Below are positions 9,531 through 27,159 of a stretch of DNA of 64,000 nt, in pieces. Origin of the DNA: Powellomyces hirtus (Eukaryota; Chytridiomycota; Chytridiomycetes; Spizellomycetales; Powellomycetaceae). The position numbers were made by a program, and so were the translations under genes. Where the stretch lies: the NCBI GenBank assembly GCA_025526995.1, contig JAHLKG010000008.1:992001-1056000 (forward strand), read 5' to 3'. Under the pieces are notes generated by a model. The model had not been told where the DNA came from and ran no database searches. It saw only the letters and a list, made by a program, of their open reading frames with translations. Within the stretch, counting starts at the first letter, position 1, and each line of letters starts with the position of its first letter.

Positions 9531-12500
9531 CTATTCCACCCTAACGCGTTTCCGCTCCCGTTCACTATCCTCTCTCTCCCTTCCCTCCCGCTGTTCCAAA
9601 ACTTTACAAACGCCCTTCCGTATCCGTTCCGCCAATCGTGACCCCGTCGCGGGTCCTCTGAACAGCACTCTCCGTGCTCGGTCGAGCGTCGATGCTGCAA
9701 TGACATTGGTGATGGTGGTGGTGGTAGATGTAGGGGATGGTTGTAAAATGCGGCCTAGGAAGGTTAGAAACGCGAGCGGGGTGATTCGGCTTTGAGCGTG
9801 GGCTTGGTGGGTGCGCGTCTCGAGTGCGGTGAGGAGGAATCCCATCAGGGTTTCGATTGTCGATGATGCCGATTGTGGTGGAGTTGATGACAGTGTGGGT
9901 CCTGTGACAGCAGCGGATGCTGGAGTGCCGCAAATAACGCCATACAGCATTTCCCGACTTTTCTCCAATATCTTCGTCAAGGTCCGCGGCGTCGTCGGGA
10001 CAGCGTACAGCGTATCCAGATCCCATTTCATGTCTTCTCCCTCTTCCTTTTCCTCCTCATAGTCTGCATCCTCATGTTCTTCTCCGACTGCTCCCGCGGT
10101 GGTTGTCGTTGGCATGAGACACTCCCAGCACGCCTCCCACACAATGACCAGGTCCGCAAGATGTCCCATCGCGATCGGCGTGACTGAGGTGGTGGTCGTG
10201 TCGTTGACCGCGTGGCGGATAAGATCGTTGACGCAATAGATTGTTTCGCAAACGAGGGTCGTCCACCACGGAACGGCGTCCGGGTCCATTCTCTTTGGGT
10301 TACTCCCGCTGCTGTTGCCGACAGCACCAGCGTCTTTTGCCGCCTTGACCACATTCTGCACCACGGCAGACACACACGTGGCGATATTATCAAACCACAT
10401 TCCCCGTCGTGCACCGTGCCACTCCACGGGCGTCTTCTCAAACCCGCGCAAGACCGCCCTCACGAGTTTAATCACACCGACTGCATCCGGATGAACAGCA
10501 CCAGCACCCGCATGGTAGGCAGATGGTGGTGGTGGCGCAAAGTCGAGAGTGCCACACAGAGTGGTGAGGAAGACTAGCAGGCCGGACTGGGTGATCATGT
10601 CGGAGAGGACTGACGGGAGCGTGGTGGCGCGGAGGAGGAACTCGAGCACGAGTTTGCGGGTTTGGGTGTCGGCTAAGGGTGATGGGTAGAAGCTGAGCAG
10701 GATATCGACAACGTGGCGGCGTTTGTACAGGCGGTAGTCCTGTGAAACCGAAGAGAACAAGTGCAACTGTTATTGCTTTGATCGAATCACATAGCGAATC
10801 ACATAGATTTCGTGAATGAGAAGGTGCGAAAAGAAGCACTTACGGCTGCGCTCTTGAGTCCACATGTCAGGAGCCTGAGCATCCACACCCGCTCTTTGCG
10901 GCAATTATCAGAAGCCGAATAGAACAGTTCGTAAAACATTGGGATATCCTAAGCAAAACGAAAACGATCGCATGCACGTGTTAGAATCAATAAACTCTAA
11001 AGCACAATAAATAGTGATTTCATTCACTTCCACTCACCTCCATGTCCACAACCGGCCGCTGCAAAAAGAACCTGTTGATCAGGGGATACATCTCATGTTC
11101 CGGTTTTATCGCCACCATGAGTGCCTGTGCGATAAACAAGGCCATTATGGACGGTATCCGCTGCGTATCCCCTCGTCCTTGCGTCGTCGCAAACTTGCTA
11201 ATCATGGCATCTTTGCGTTCGCCAATGGCATTTTTGAGTCCATCAAGGGCCAGCAGGATCTGGTTGCGTTCTTTGAGCTGCTCCGCGGACGCGATAATGT
11301 ACGGGTACGCAAGATCGAGGATAAAGTAGCCCGCGCGCCGGGTCGCGTCCGAGTTGCTGGACAAAGCGAGGACGGCGAGGCCGAGGGAGTTGGATTCGAG
11401 AAGGGTGCGCGCGGAAATGGCGGGTTGGGTGTGGGAGTCGGGAACGATGAGAGAGGAGGCGATGAGGGGGAGGAAAAAGGCCGGGTCATAAAGCGGGGAA
11501 AGACGGGACGAGAAAACCCTCATTGTTGTGGCAGCAGCAGAGTCAGCGCTGATGCCTGCATCGACCCCAAATCCTTGACAGGTATGCGCCATCCAGACGG
11601 GGTCGATTTTGGCCAGACTGTCAGCGACGCTCACGCGGGTAGCAAACTCTTCGTCTCCGCCCATTTGGTTCCACAGGCGGGCATAGGCCTCGACGCTGAT
11701 TCCGGCGGTTGTTTCGTACAGGCTAAAAATACCCATGATCGCGCAATCGGAGGGGGACGTGGTACCGCGATACGATTGGGCGAGGGTGGTGAGGTGCTCG
11801 GTCTTGCAACACCGCATGGGGTCGAGCGACATGAGCGTGTGAAGGAGCTGGAGGAGGCGGGTCCGGGATGCTGTTGCGAGTGAGGTGCGATGGACAGAGG
11901 AGGATGGAGTGAGGGGCTCCTCTTTGCCGGGAATGGCATTCACGATGCTGTTGAACTGCGAATGCGACATGATGCGCTCGCAGAGCACTTCCAAGGGGAA
12001 AGGCAGCCCGTTGCTGGCATCCTTAATTCTTTTCGGATCGTAGATCGTCACAATGGTGGCATGGAGCAACCTTAGCGCCGCCGGATCCGCCAAGCGAAAC
12101 TTCATTGTTGCAACGATGAAGGAATTGATCGACTCCACATTCTTTTGCAGCACTCTAATTGTATTCTCCCCATCGGTGTTGTGTCCAAATTTGATGGTAC
12201 TTTCCACCAGCGCCACGACGCTCTGCAAATGGCGCTCTTCCACGGTATCCAGCGCTGCGACCGTGACTTTCTTTTTGTTTTGGAACACTGCACGGATGAT
12301 CCACAGACAAAGAAGAACGACATGGTCCGACCCGTCAGGTGCTCCATCGGCAAAGGACCTCAACACCACCAAGTGGTCTTTCAACCAGTCACAGGCGGCG
12401 CTCGCGTTGACGGGCTTCCTGAGCTCGACGGTTTTCGCAAGCACGGTTTCCAAGAACTGCGGTCCGCCGTAGTGGGTCGGTCCAAACAGGACTGCCGTTC

Positions 12501-15500
12501 TGAACAGAGTGTCGGCGGCGAACGGTACCGCAAAGGGCGAGGTCGATCCAACGACGCCGTCCATGATCGATGCTCGGATTGCAATCGCTAGGCGTTCATG
12601 GAGTGCCTTGATCATGTTTTGGATGGTTGCGTCAACACCAGGTATCCATGTAACAGAGTCCATGCCCTCCTTCGTCTTCGCATTGTCTCTGAACGTAAAC
12701 GCAAACAACAAGGCTCCAAACAGGATCTCTGCTGATGATTGCGTAAACAACTGAACAAGGTTCTTCTTGTCCGCGATGCGCTTCGCGACCCAATCGCGAA
12801 TTTGCGGGCTGGTGGTGATAAGATGTCGTAGCGTCTCCGCACAAGTCGTTGACTCGTCACCGTCGCTGGTGCGGTCAACAAGGTACGACAGTGTCTTGGT
12901 GTCAAAGAGCGCGGGGACCTCCGAAAACGAGGTTGAGGAGGACTCGCTGCCTGCCGTCACCCTGAACGTCGCGGCGGCCGGCATCCCCTCCGTCTGGCTG
13001 CAGGGCACGACGGCATCTCTGACAATCTTCAAAACAATCTTTTCCACTTCAGCACTGCGTTCCGTTCGCATCAACACCAACAGCCGTTTCGCGAATTCGG
13101 CCGGTATGACCTGTTCGTTGCCGGCCGTTTTGGCCGTGAGGCCAAGGAACAGGACCCGATTGGTGTCTTTGGCTCCGATGGTGAGGAGGGGTTTAAGGAT
13201 GGTGTCGAGGGACTGCGACGGCATGTGTTGCCGGAGGAGGGTGAAGGCGGCAAGCGTGTCGGCATGGATTTGAGTTGAGTGGGAGGTGATTTCGGCGAGA
13301 AGTTTGTCACGGATCAGGTCGGTGTAGCGGTCCCAGGTGGATGTTGATTGATCGAGGAGGAGATATTTTGTTGTACACCGCTTGCGATCGGCAGCTTCGG
13401 TTGTCATGATTTGATGCACCAGGCTCAAGACCTCTGAAATAGCAGCAGAGGAACATGTTTAGCTTCTTGACAATGACGCGTGCTTCAAGGGCCGCACCAA
13501 CTTACGTTTTCGCATCTCCGCATTCTCCGGTTTATCGGACACAAAGGTGTCCAGCAAGAACGGGTGTCCAAACACCGTATCGCGCAATACATCGTAGACA
13601 GCAGCCCGAGGCAAGTACCCGGCTTCAGGCAATACCGCACCGTCCATTTCGTGTTTGGCACTCTCTGTGCGGGCTTGTCCCAACAACGTCCTTAGAAGAG
13701 GCACACATAGCTCGAGCAACTCAGATTTACGCGTGCTTGTGGCTGTTGACATATGCAACAGCAGCTGTCGTGCTAGCTCGATCCACATACGGGGGTCGTT
13801 GCATTGCTCGATACGAGATTGGATGGATGCTTGGTAGTGTGTTGCGGTTGTTGATGGAGCGTACATGACATTTGCGACGAGATTGGCGGAATCGAGGTGT
13901 GACAGCAACATGCTGGCAGCGTCTTTTGCGACCGAGTCTGGTGCGGTCGAATCGTAAATCGCATAAGTCGTGAATAGAGATCCCAAAGCGGGATGCCGTA
14001 TGTGGAGTTCATCGACGAAAGCAGCACGATATTTTGGGCGTTCGATGCAGTTGGACACAACGTCGGAGAAAATGTGGGGCAAGGCATCCGGTGGAGTTGT
14101 GAGCAGGAAATTGAGGAAAATCCGTTCATCTGCCTCTTCGTTATCAAGGTGTTTCAAAACCTTCTTCCAACTACTCTGAACATTCTCGATGGAGGAGCTA
14201 AGTTTATCAACCTCCATCGCATCCACCTCCGTGCCCTTTGATCTCAAATACATAGCAGCGGTCAGCAAGTACTGTTCCGCGTCCCAAGCACCAGCTTCAG
14301 TGGTTTTGCCGTGCCCAGTTTGCTGAACCAAGGCCGTCAGGTACTCACTGACGCCTTGCGTGGCATGATAGATGCGGAAGACCAGTTTAAAGAAACAGCG
14401 GGCCGCTTCCTTTGCGTCCCCGCGCTTCATGACTGCATGAAGACCGTCCGCTGCGCACATGAGGGCCGGGCTAAAGGGGAAAAAGGGGACATCCGCAAAA
14501 TGGGTTATTGCATCACCCATGATGGCGTTGCGGCGGGATTCGAGTACATGGGCCGCGACGCGTTTGGCGCGGTCGTTCATTTTCTCGTGGGTTTGGTTGA
14601 TGAGCTCCGACAGTTTGTCCACCGTGCGGTATGGGGTGCGGGCGCCAGTGCACAGGGCTTCGTCTAGCCACGCGAGGACGGGGTCGTGGCCGTGGGTGGA
14701 TACGCTTTTTAGAATGTCGAGCCAGGAGGGAATTTCGTCAATGTGGTGTTGGAAGAGGAAGGAGTCGGAGAGGGTTCGGTGGAGAACGCGGTTGCAAGCG
14801 CGGAGTATGTCTGGGGCTTGCGTGGTCATGTACAGGTGCAAGAAGCTGCGGAGATGGGATCCGGCGGCATTGGCTGATCGCTCCTTCCAGTTGAACTCGG
14901 GGACCTCGCTGATGAGATCTAGCAGATGCAACTGCAGTTCGGTAGACAGGACGGTCAGATCTGGGGGAAGAAACTTGCCGTAGTTCACGCGGGACTCTAG
15001 CACGGCGTCCGGAAATTGTCGCTGATAATGCCTGATGACCTGAAGTGCGGCACAATGCAGCATCTCGGCAGAGACTTCTTCCGTCTGAACCACAGGCTCA
15101 TCCGTGTCCATGGGATCGCCGTTTTGTTCCTTGGTTTCTACAGCTTGTCTCAGCTGTTGATGCTGCAATGCTAGGACGATTTGGAGATCTGGGACCCTGC
15201 GGCGGATTTCCTCGATAAGCTCAGTGCCAAAAACGTTCCATTTCCGGATCAGCCCGTCCATATTGCCAACAATCGCGGCTGTTTGCATCGATAGTCGAGA
15301 GATGTCGAAAATCATATCCTTGATGGTGTCTTGTACTTTCGTAAGCTTGTCGAACGCCAGCGCTAAAACCACTGAGGCTGTGTGCTTGACCAGACTGTTG
15401 GAATGTTGAAGGGCTCGGCTGCAGACGGACCGATCAAGTGGGGGTGGGAGAATGTTATCTGCGACGATCTCAACTGGTGGCGGTGGGAGGCCGATTTCGC

Positions 15501-17109
15501 TGGCCCCAAGGTACTGTGGGACGGGTAGCTGGATGATTTTCGCGACGAGAGCCATGTTCGCGAACCACTTTGTCGATACTCGAGGGTCGAATGACAAGGA
15601 ACCAAGCTCTTTCCAGTACCTATAGAAGTGTTTTAGAATGAGTGATTGTCACTGACGCGTGCGATTCGGTCCGCAAAAACTAAAACGTACGGCTGGGTCA
15701 ACTCTGGGCATTTGCTCAGTCCCTCCAACAAAAGCTTCAGCTGTCTCTCATCGTCAATCGGTTTGAGACTCAGTAGCAACTTCAGCAGAACGGTGTTGTA
15801 CACGCGGATGGTCTTTGCTCCAGTCTTTGCTTTCGCCGGGTACCAACCGGCGTCCTGAAAGCATATCCCGATTCCCGGATTGGTACAGGTATGGATGAGA
15901 AACGCGTGAACGAGGTCCGCTATTGACAATCCACGGTCGGCAGCATGAGGGGTTTCAAGCACGTCGGTCTTTGTGTACAGACGAGTCAGCTATGGGTTAA
16001 AGATGCGTTAGAGCTAAGGCAAGGAAACGCACGTCGTCCCAAAGCTTGTGGTGTACCTGCTCAAGAATGTAGTTGTTGAAGAAGGCAATTTTGGCCGTGC
16101 GCTTCATGTTCGCATCATCTACCACATATCTCCTGAATGTTGAGAGCACATAGTCCACCGTCTGGTATGTGTCGTCAGCAAGCCCTTTGAAAATGCTACT
16201 CAACAGGTCTTTTGTTTCCAGCATGACTTTTTTGACCAACGCATCGCCCTGCTCGAGAAAGCAGAGCAAGAACTTGACGTAAAGCGACCGAATATCTTCT
16301 GTCCTCCGAGAGGACTTTGTCTCCTCGCCCGATTTTTTCTGTCTCGTGTTTAGGATCTTCGTGAGAGCTTTTAGGCCAAAGTTAAAGATATCGTGGAGTT
16401 CCTTGGCCGTCGAGCTTCTCAGGCCGGCAACTGCCACCAACAATCTCAGAGTCGATTGTATTGTGATGTGCTTTCCGGAGGAGAGATTTCTGTAAACAGC
16501 GACCATATGGTCACGGATGACTGTGCGCGCGATAGTCGAGCCGATGGGGAAGAGCTGGACCAGCTTTGCGCCTGTGATGATTCGTGCTATAACATCGGGT
16601 ATAACTGCAGCGATGCGCTCAAGTTGGTTCTAAAGCGCAAGGACATTTGATGAGCGTTTACTCAAGAGGAAGGCTCGGGATGCGACTATGGTTTCTACCG
16701 TTTGCTGCAGAGTCCATATCCGAAACAGCTCGGCACCTTCTGGCGAACCTTTGAGATAGGCTTTGAGGAGATCGGCTTCGGGTGAAATTTCGTGATCCAC
16801 GTCTCCATAGACCAAGCGCGCCAGTGACCGGTTGAAGCTTGTTAGCCCTGTTTGGTCGAGCATGCGGAATTTCGTAAGGGTCAGGACTATATGAAAACTC
16901 CAAGGGCATTAGGAATGTGCAAAAAACTAACCGGCATGTAGCGTCTCGACGTTGTCCGAGTTCAAAGCATCGAGGAGGGCCCTGTGCGTGAGACAGGAAG
17001 GAGCCGTAGCAGGAACCGTAACGTGTTCCTTTTTGGAGTTATCGTCCTGAGCAGCGTCCTTCTTTTTCGAGCTGCCAGCAGCAGGGGTCGTAACAGCAGC
17101 AGCGACCAT
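9531..17109 (-). CDS. URB1: Nucleolar pre-ribosomal-associated protein 1 (Urb1/Npa1)
   Basis: Large HEAT-like scaffold of early pre-60S particles in the nucleolus. Eight exons fit in phase: 17109-16932, 16886-16699, 16629-16033, 15989-15691, 15619-13506, 13433-11038, 10948-10844 and 10739-9531, giving 2,361 residues. The N-terminal Npa1 domain (about residues 60-420) shows YVKFLLCFLEQGDALVKKV and KIAFFNNYILEQ. The C-terminal NopRA1-like domain (about 1925-2110) shows DIPMFYELFYSASDN, ERVWMLRLL and LYKRRHVVDILLSFYPSPL. A Lys-rich N-terminal KKKDAAQDD stretch is present. The tail ends in KRVRVE. Intron 2 (69 bp) is a multiple of three and contains the only in-frame stop of that region, so that junction is the least certain. 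Divergent with AROM. Confidence 0.9.
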
Positions 17110-17625
17110 GTTGGTTTTTCCAAAGCGTCTTTCGTTCTCTTTCTCCGCGACTCAATCCTCCGCTGTTTGTTGTCCTCCTCAACTTGGACTTTTTTCAACT
17201 TTGTATCTTCCCCCGACGACAGACCAACCGCAGGGCAATGTGTCAAACTGTCAAAAACAAAAAGAAAGAGCGAAAGATTCAAAAGTGCGCATGCTAGGTC
17301 TAGGTCAAAGCTATGTCTAGGTTAATCCTAAGTCTAGGCTGATTTTAAATATGACGCGTGTGGCGTGCATGCTAGATACAGGCGCATGAATCACATCCCA
17401 GATATGGGATCGCTGATTAGATCCCTCTCTCTCTCTCTGTCTTATTCGTCTCTCCACTTTCGATCGTCTCGTCGTCGTCGTCGTCGTTCGTCTCTCCCCT
17501 GTTTCCATTACCAAACGTCAAGACCCCCGAATTGAGTGGACAACGACGATTTTGAAACGTCACAATCTGAGGACCTACCTTCTATCTCAGTCAGTCAGTT
17601 AGTCAGTCTCTCGCCCCGGTCCGAC
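17110..17625. promoter_or_regulatory. Divergent promoter region URB1/AROM
   Basis: 516 bp between the two start codons, so both promoters must lie here. It has four spaced GTCTAGG-type words at about 17299-17340, a CT-microsatellite near 17421-17440, and a CGT run near 17470-17486 in a pyrimidine-rich leader just before the AROM ATG. No TATA box was identified. An in-frame GTG at 17536 extends the AROM frame but looks like leader sequence. Confidence 0.45.
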
Positions 17626-22675
<5,050 letters not shown>

Positions 22676-22926
22676 GGACGTTTACATATGCGGAAGGGGT
22701 GATGCAGTTTAGTCTCCCTAAGCTGGGAATTTCACAAACCTTCGCCTCCCCGTCCTTGATGTTTCTTGTCCCTTTCGTTTTCTTTAGTTTTTTATTCCAG
22801 CCCCTCTCCCCAATTTTTTTTGCCTGCGCCCTTGTCAATTCTTATACATAGAATGCGCATACGCGTATTTATTCCATTTTCATATCGTCTGTCGTAAACA
22901 GTCGCGACGCGACCAACGTCTTTGTT

Positions 22927-23560
22927 ATGAAGCAAGGGGGTTTTCTCCGGCGTCTTGCGTATGAACAGAGAGCAGAACTAGCGCGCACAGAACCATCTTG
23001 CACTCAAACGACAGACCAGTCCAGTCATTTGGGTGACATTCCTTTGCCTTGCGGTAGTTGCACAAAGGAAGGTCTCCCTAACCCCAAACTCTTGCCCCAG
23101 CAGGTCAAACTGATCAGCGTGGCCACCATGCTTAGAAGCATACCTCTCGTCGTTGTCGACGGAATCCTGGACATCGTGTGGGACAATCTCGTCGTCTGCC
23201 TGGAGACTCGTCAGTACATGTCCCTGGTCCTCATCAACAAGTCATTCAAGAGTGCTGTTTACCGACGGCGCAAGTGGCTGATGATTGCTCAAGCTGCCCA
23301 TCTCCAAGGGTCTGGATATCCTGACGAGAAGTGTGATCTCATCAGAGACCCTCTGAGCAACCCGTACAACTCGCCCCTCGCAGTCCTGGCTCAATTCATA
23401 TTGGCGGCACGTGGTTATTACATGTCTGATGTCCAACGGATCTGGACACTTATAAAAAAGCATTCCTAACGAATCGATGATCTGATACCCATGGTGAACC
23501 CCCCTTTCAACCCAAAAAACTGTTATTTTGAAACAATCGCAACTACGTCGAGGTCGCTGT
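22927..23560 (+). pseudogene. F-box-like protein, decayed copy 1
   Basis: The open part from ATG 22927 ends at the TAA at 23467 (180 residues). The middle, SIPLVVVDGILDIVWDNLVVCLETRQYMSLVLINKSF in short form, resembles an F-box-like helix set at about residues 70-120. Similarity to the second copy (26415-27154) continues past the stop: IDDLIPMVNPP here against IDELVPLVKPL there. At the stop the two copies differ by compensating one-base shifts that turn an Arg-Asn pair into Ser-stop. The gene is therefore read as truncated or dead, although the 180-residue product could still be made. Function unknown; the F-box call is a weak inference. Confidence 0.55.
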
Positions 23561-23620
23561 TGTGGCTGAGTTGAAATACAAAACTTACTTTCTCAAACAT
23601 GTCGCAACTGTGTTGGGGGG

Positions 23621-23694
23621 TGTGGAAGAATGGGCATATGGGTTATGCAGCGAACACCTATGGAAGAATGGGCATATGTTATGCAGCAAACACC
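23621..23694 (+). repeat. Short tandem duplication
   Basis: Two adjacent ~36-bp units, each tggaagaatgggcatatg followed by ttatgcagc(g/a)aacacct, with a 2-base indel between them. It lies in the decayed 3' part of the first F-box-like copy. Confidence 0.8.
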
Positions 23695-24265
23695 TGAAGC
23701 CCCCACTTAATCTCCCCATGAGCTCTTTCTCCTTTCCCATGACCCCTCACGCCCATGGTTTCTTGCCGGTGATTGCTACATTTGAATTCCATATTAACAC
23801 CGTGAGCGTAGGATTGCTCTACCTTCTCAAGCCTTCCAAACTGTACGATATACCATATCACCATGCTTTGCGATGGGATTTGTTGGCTTGGAGTCGATTG
23901 ACAACGCGTTGTGGCGGGCGAGAGAAAGTTTTCTTGCGTATAGATAGCCATTCATTGAAAGATCTTGAGGCCTCTGGTAAGATGCTTTTACACTCTGACA
24001 CTGGGGATATCAGTATTTGGTCATTTGGTCAACGCTCGACGTGCTTGACGAAGGCCTTCATAAAATATATGGTACGTTGTTGACTCCAACCGCATTCCTG
24101 CTGACGTTAAAGACAATGGCGGTCAGCTCTTGGAATTCGGCTCTTTGCCTTTGCCCGGAAGACTCTTTCCTTGGACAATTGGCCAGCACTTTCGGCGATC
24201 AAATCAATGAATTTGCGCATCAAGATATACCACAGGCTTTCTAAAAGAAAATGCAAGCCGTAAAA

Positions 24266-24340
24266 GAGGTTAAGACTTTAAGGGTGGAATAGAAAGGCAT
24301 ACATCTCATCATCGTTGCATATAATTGTGCATCCTGCACA
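24266..24340 (+). repeat. Left arm of inverted repeat around a Ty3 fossil
   Basis: Starts gaggttaagactttaag, which is the exact reverse complement of the end of the right arm at 24896-24968. Inner words such as aattgtgcat and ctgcaca also match inverted. Overall the arms look roughly 75% alike by eye. Confidence 0.7.
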
Positions 24341-24479
24341 TTTGTCGGCACTTTACAGCTGTACGCAGCACTACTGAGCTGTCAAGCAGTACTTTCCGTC
24401 CACATTCACTCCTCTGTGTATAGAAACATCCATCCGTGCTGCAATCTATTCCGCAACGGAATCACGCTAGAAATCGATC

Positions 24480-24785
24480 GCGCCCATGGGCGAAAACTTG
24501 GTGCTATTTCTTCAAGGTACTTCTGTCCGGTACACATCCTGACACCTATCACCTCGACCTTGACAAGACGCAATTCCGTGGTATTTGGCCATACTCCCAC
24601 GTCAACATCTTGCGACCTCATGTGCTGCCAACACATCCATACCGGAGGGAGCAGCCCCACCAGCCGACGTCTCTGGCTTTCCTGAATATCCCATAGAGGA
24701 AATCATTTATGAGAAGGTTGGTTGTCGTAAACCTCAGTTGTTAGAGAAATGGAGAGGTTACCCAAAACCTAGTAGAATTGTAGCA
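24480..24785 (+). pseudogene. Fossil Ty3 integrase C-terminus and chromodomain
   Basis: One frame gives GTHPDTYHLDLDK, then GIWPYSHVNILRPHVLP, the C-terminal integrase signature also seen in the Ty3 copies at 55.4-57.7 kb (PYPETYRLDL...IWPYFHVNILR). After a frame change the next frame reads PIEEIIYEKVGCRKPQLLEKWRGYP, a chromodomain-like end (EEI...KW.GYP). The polymerase part and LTRs were not seen. It is a short relic with at least one frameshift, on the plus strand, while the other Ty3 copies are minus. Confidence 0.65.
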
Positions 24786-24895
24786 GTACAGATGAATGTT
24801 ACTGTGCACAAAGGAATGACTGTATCTCTGCGGAGCGTTCTCCTAGGTGGCTGTGCAGGTCAGTGATGATGGGAACGACTTTCGAGTGTCAAGGC

Positions 24896-24968
24896 TGTGC
24901 AGAATGCACAATTAAATGCACATCGACGAGATGTAAGTCTTACATCCAAGTCTTAAAGTCTTAACCTC
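24896..24968 (-). repeat. Right arm of inverted repeat around a Ty3 fossil
   Basis: Reverse complement of 24266-24340. The outermost 17 bases are a perfect match; the inner part has several mismatches and small gaps. The two arms enclose about 555 bp that includes the integrase relic. No target-site duplication could be defined. Confidence 0.7.
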
Positions 24969-26414
24969 CTGACAAGGTTGCAGTCGTCTTTTCCCTCTTC
25001 GCCGGCGATGGTGGCTTAGTCACGCGTCTGCGCTGGATCTGCTGCGCCACAACCCCACGTTGAACCAGTCAAAATCCACCCGTGTTTCTGCTGTATAAAA
25101 GCGCTAGCAGCAGCCGACACTTCATCATCATGGGGTGGGTGTGCTGTTGCGATTGTTAGGCTGTTCATGGATGGGCGGGAGAAAGATTACACAGACGTGG
25201 CTACCAAGCGCTGGATGGTACAACGGACGAGAGACAAACGACATCAAACCGGTTAGATGAAAACAATCTATTTCAGATATCGTCCGTCCTACATGTACAA
25301 TTGCAGCTCGTTGCAGAACATTCCTTCCTCCCATTATTGAGGCACTTGCATAGTTTTTTGTCACAAACTCTGTCTCAACAAGCGCAACCGGGAATGAACA
25401 GCACCGTGATTACCGTCGCACGCTCCTCTGCCTCATTGGTCTTGTCGCAAGCACACGAGCAGTTTGGACTACATCGAGCGCTGTATCGCTAATCATCTAC
25501 ACCTCTTGTTATTGCATTGCATACTACGCCGCTACAGCTCAGATACGGCCTGGATGCAGGGCCAGTAGATAAAGCACATAGCGAAAGCACTTACGTATAT
25601 GAACACTTGAGCGACACATTCACTTTCACTACAGCGTTGTGCGCATTATATTGGTTCGGCTCGAACTCAAGTTCTCGCTCCTTGGCATCCTTTTTCAGAT
25701 GCTTCAGATTCCACGCCCTCAAATTGTGCGCATTGACTTCATCGCTTAGAGCATCCTTCATCCTCTGATCTTTCACGACGATTGTCATTTTGTCATTTCC
25801 CTACGCAGCAGAATGCAGATCATGACCGTACGGTCCGATTTCTTGGAGTTGCAATCTGCGCAGGCGGCGCGAACAAAGGTTACCGAATTGATCTGGGAGT
25901 ATGCGGGCGAGCACGGGCTGAAGGAAGCTGGCAGTTAGAATCGATTATCAAAGTTCCCGAGATAACGGCAGTGACACACTTGAGCAAGGTCCAATGATAA
26001 TAATTTCATTGTACATTTGCGAGACGTATGTTGATATTTATCACGTATCATAGCTTCACGTATCATAGCTTCTCGAAGAGATTGACGGAGTCGGAGGGGG
26101 GAAATTCTATATCAATAGAGCAGGACCCTACCTGCGCGGACACAATGACATTCGGCCACTTTGATGGCATGCAGTGGTCCAAAGATATGGGTTTTTAAAT
26201 ACTCAACTATCTATTTTTCTACAATTTGTTCATTGAAGGATTACTTGTACCACATCGTTCCATTTTTGGGAGTTTCTGAGGGAGGTGGGGGTTTGATGAT
26301 GGGAAGGGAACGTAAGGTGACGAAACAACCTGAAATGGTTCTGTTCTTGATGGTGGGGATGGCATACACCAACTTCTGTTTTTTGTTTCCTTTTTTTGCA
26401 TTTCGCTGTGCTTC
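24969..26414. other. Gene-free stretch between the F-box-like copies
   Basis: No supported gene. Short open frames only. A 15-bp direct tandem (cacgtatcatagctt) occurs at about 26041-26070. Confidence 0.45.
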
Positions 26415-27154
26415 ATGATAGGCTACTTTTCAAAGGCTCCTCGCCCACTCAACAACATCTCGCCCTGCAAACAACCTCTTGCCGACATACAACCTCATCC
26501 CGCACCACGAAGCATACCTCTCGTCGTTATGGAAAGCATCTTGGACAGCCTATGGGACGACCTCATCCTTTGCGTCGACATCCGTCGATTTATGTCGCTG
26601 ATTCTCATCAGCAAGTCGTTCGAATTTGCCGTTTACGACCGCCGCAAGAGTCTGATGCTCGCTCAAGCTGCATATTTCAAAAGCGTAGGCGCCGGCTATT
26701 TTTACTGGACCTGGGATTTCATCGAAGACCCGTTGAGCAATCCGTCAACTCGCTCCCAGCAGTCCTGGCTGATTCTTTGGTAGGTGTGGGGCAAATGAAA
26801 GAGAACCGACAACGCGAAATAATCTGGTGGCTCACACACAAGCATCGTAACCGAATCGATGAGCTGGTACCTTTGGTGAAACCGCTATCCCTGGCAAAAG
26901 ATCGTAATTCTAAGGCCGTTGCAATTTCGGAGAGAGCGTGCATTGCCCATATATGGCCCCGCCCATGTTACCTTCTCAAAAACGTCATTACCTTCCCGAA
27001 CAACAAACAATGGGGTTATGGGGTTATGATCCCACCCTTGATTTATTCCGGCGGACAGAGTGCGCTTTACTTGTTTTCTCGAAATCCCATACGACCGTGG
27101 TGGGACTCTTCTTCCTACTATGTAAGTTGGCAAACTCCTCTGAGTGCGGAGTAG
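26415..27154 (+). pseudogene. F-box-like protein, decayed copy 2
   Basis: Paralogue of the gene at 22927: SIPLVVMESILDSLWDDLILC, then RFMSLILISKSFEFAVYDRRKSLMLAQAA and DPLSNPS in short form. After the PLSNP codons copy 1 reads ccgtacaac and this copy ccgtcaac: one A is missing between 26745 and 26746. The frame then shifts. The downstream protein (NSLPAVLADS, RNRIDELVPLVKPL, RACIAHIW) continues in the +1 frame to about 27154. So the first frame (26415-26783) ends early, while homology to copy 1 bridges the lesion. No function can be assigned beyond a weak F-box-like resemblance. Confidence 0.6.
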
Positions 27155-27159
27155 GATCG

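Noticed and set aside
11014..11883. 289-codon open frame on plus
   Set aside because: Antisense to the URB1 exon, which has family motifs and consistent splice phases.
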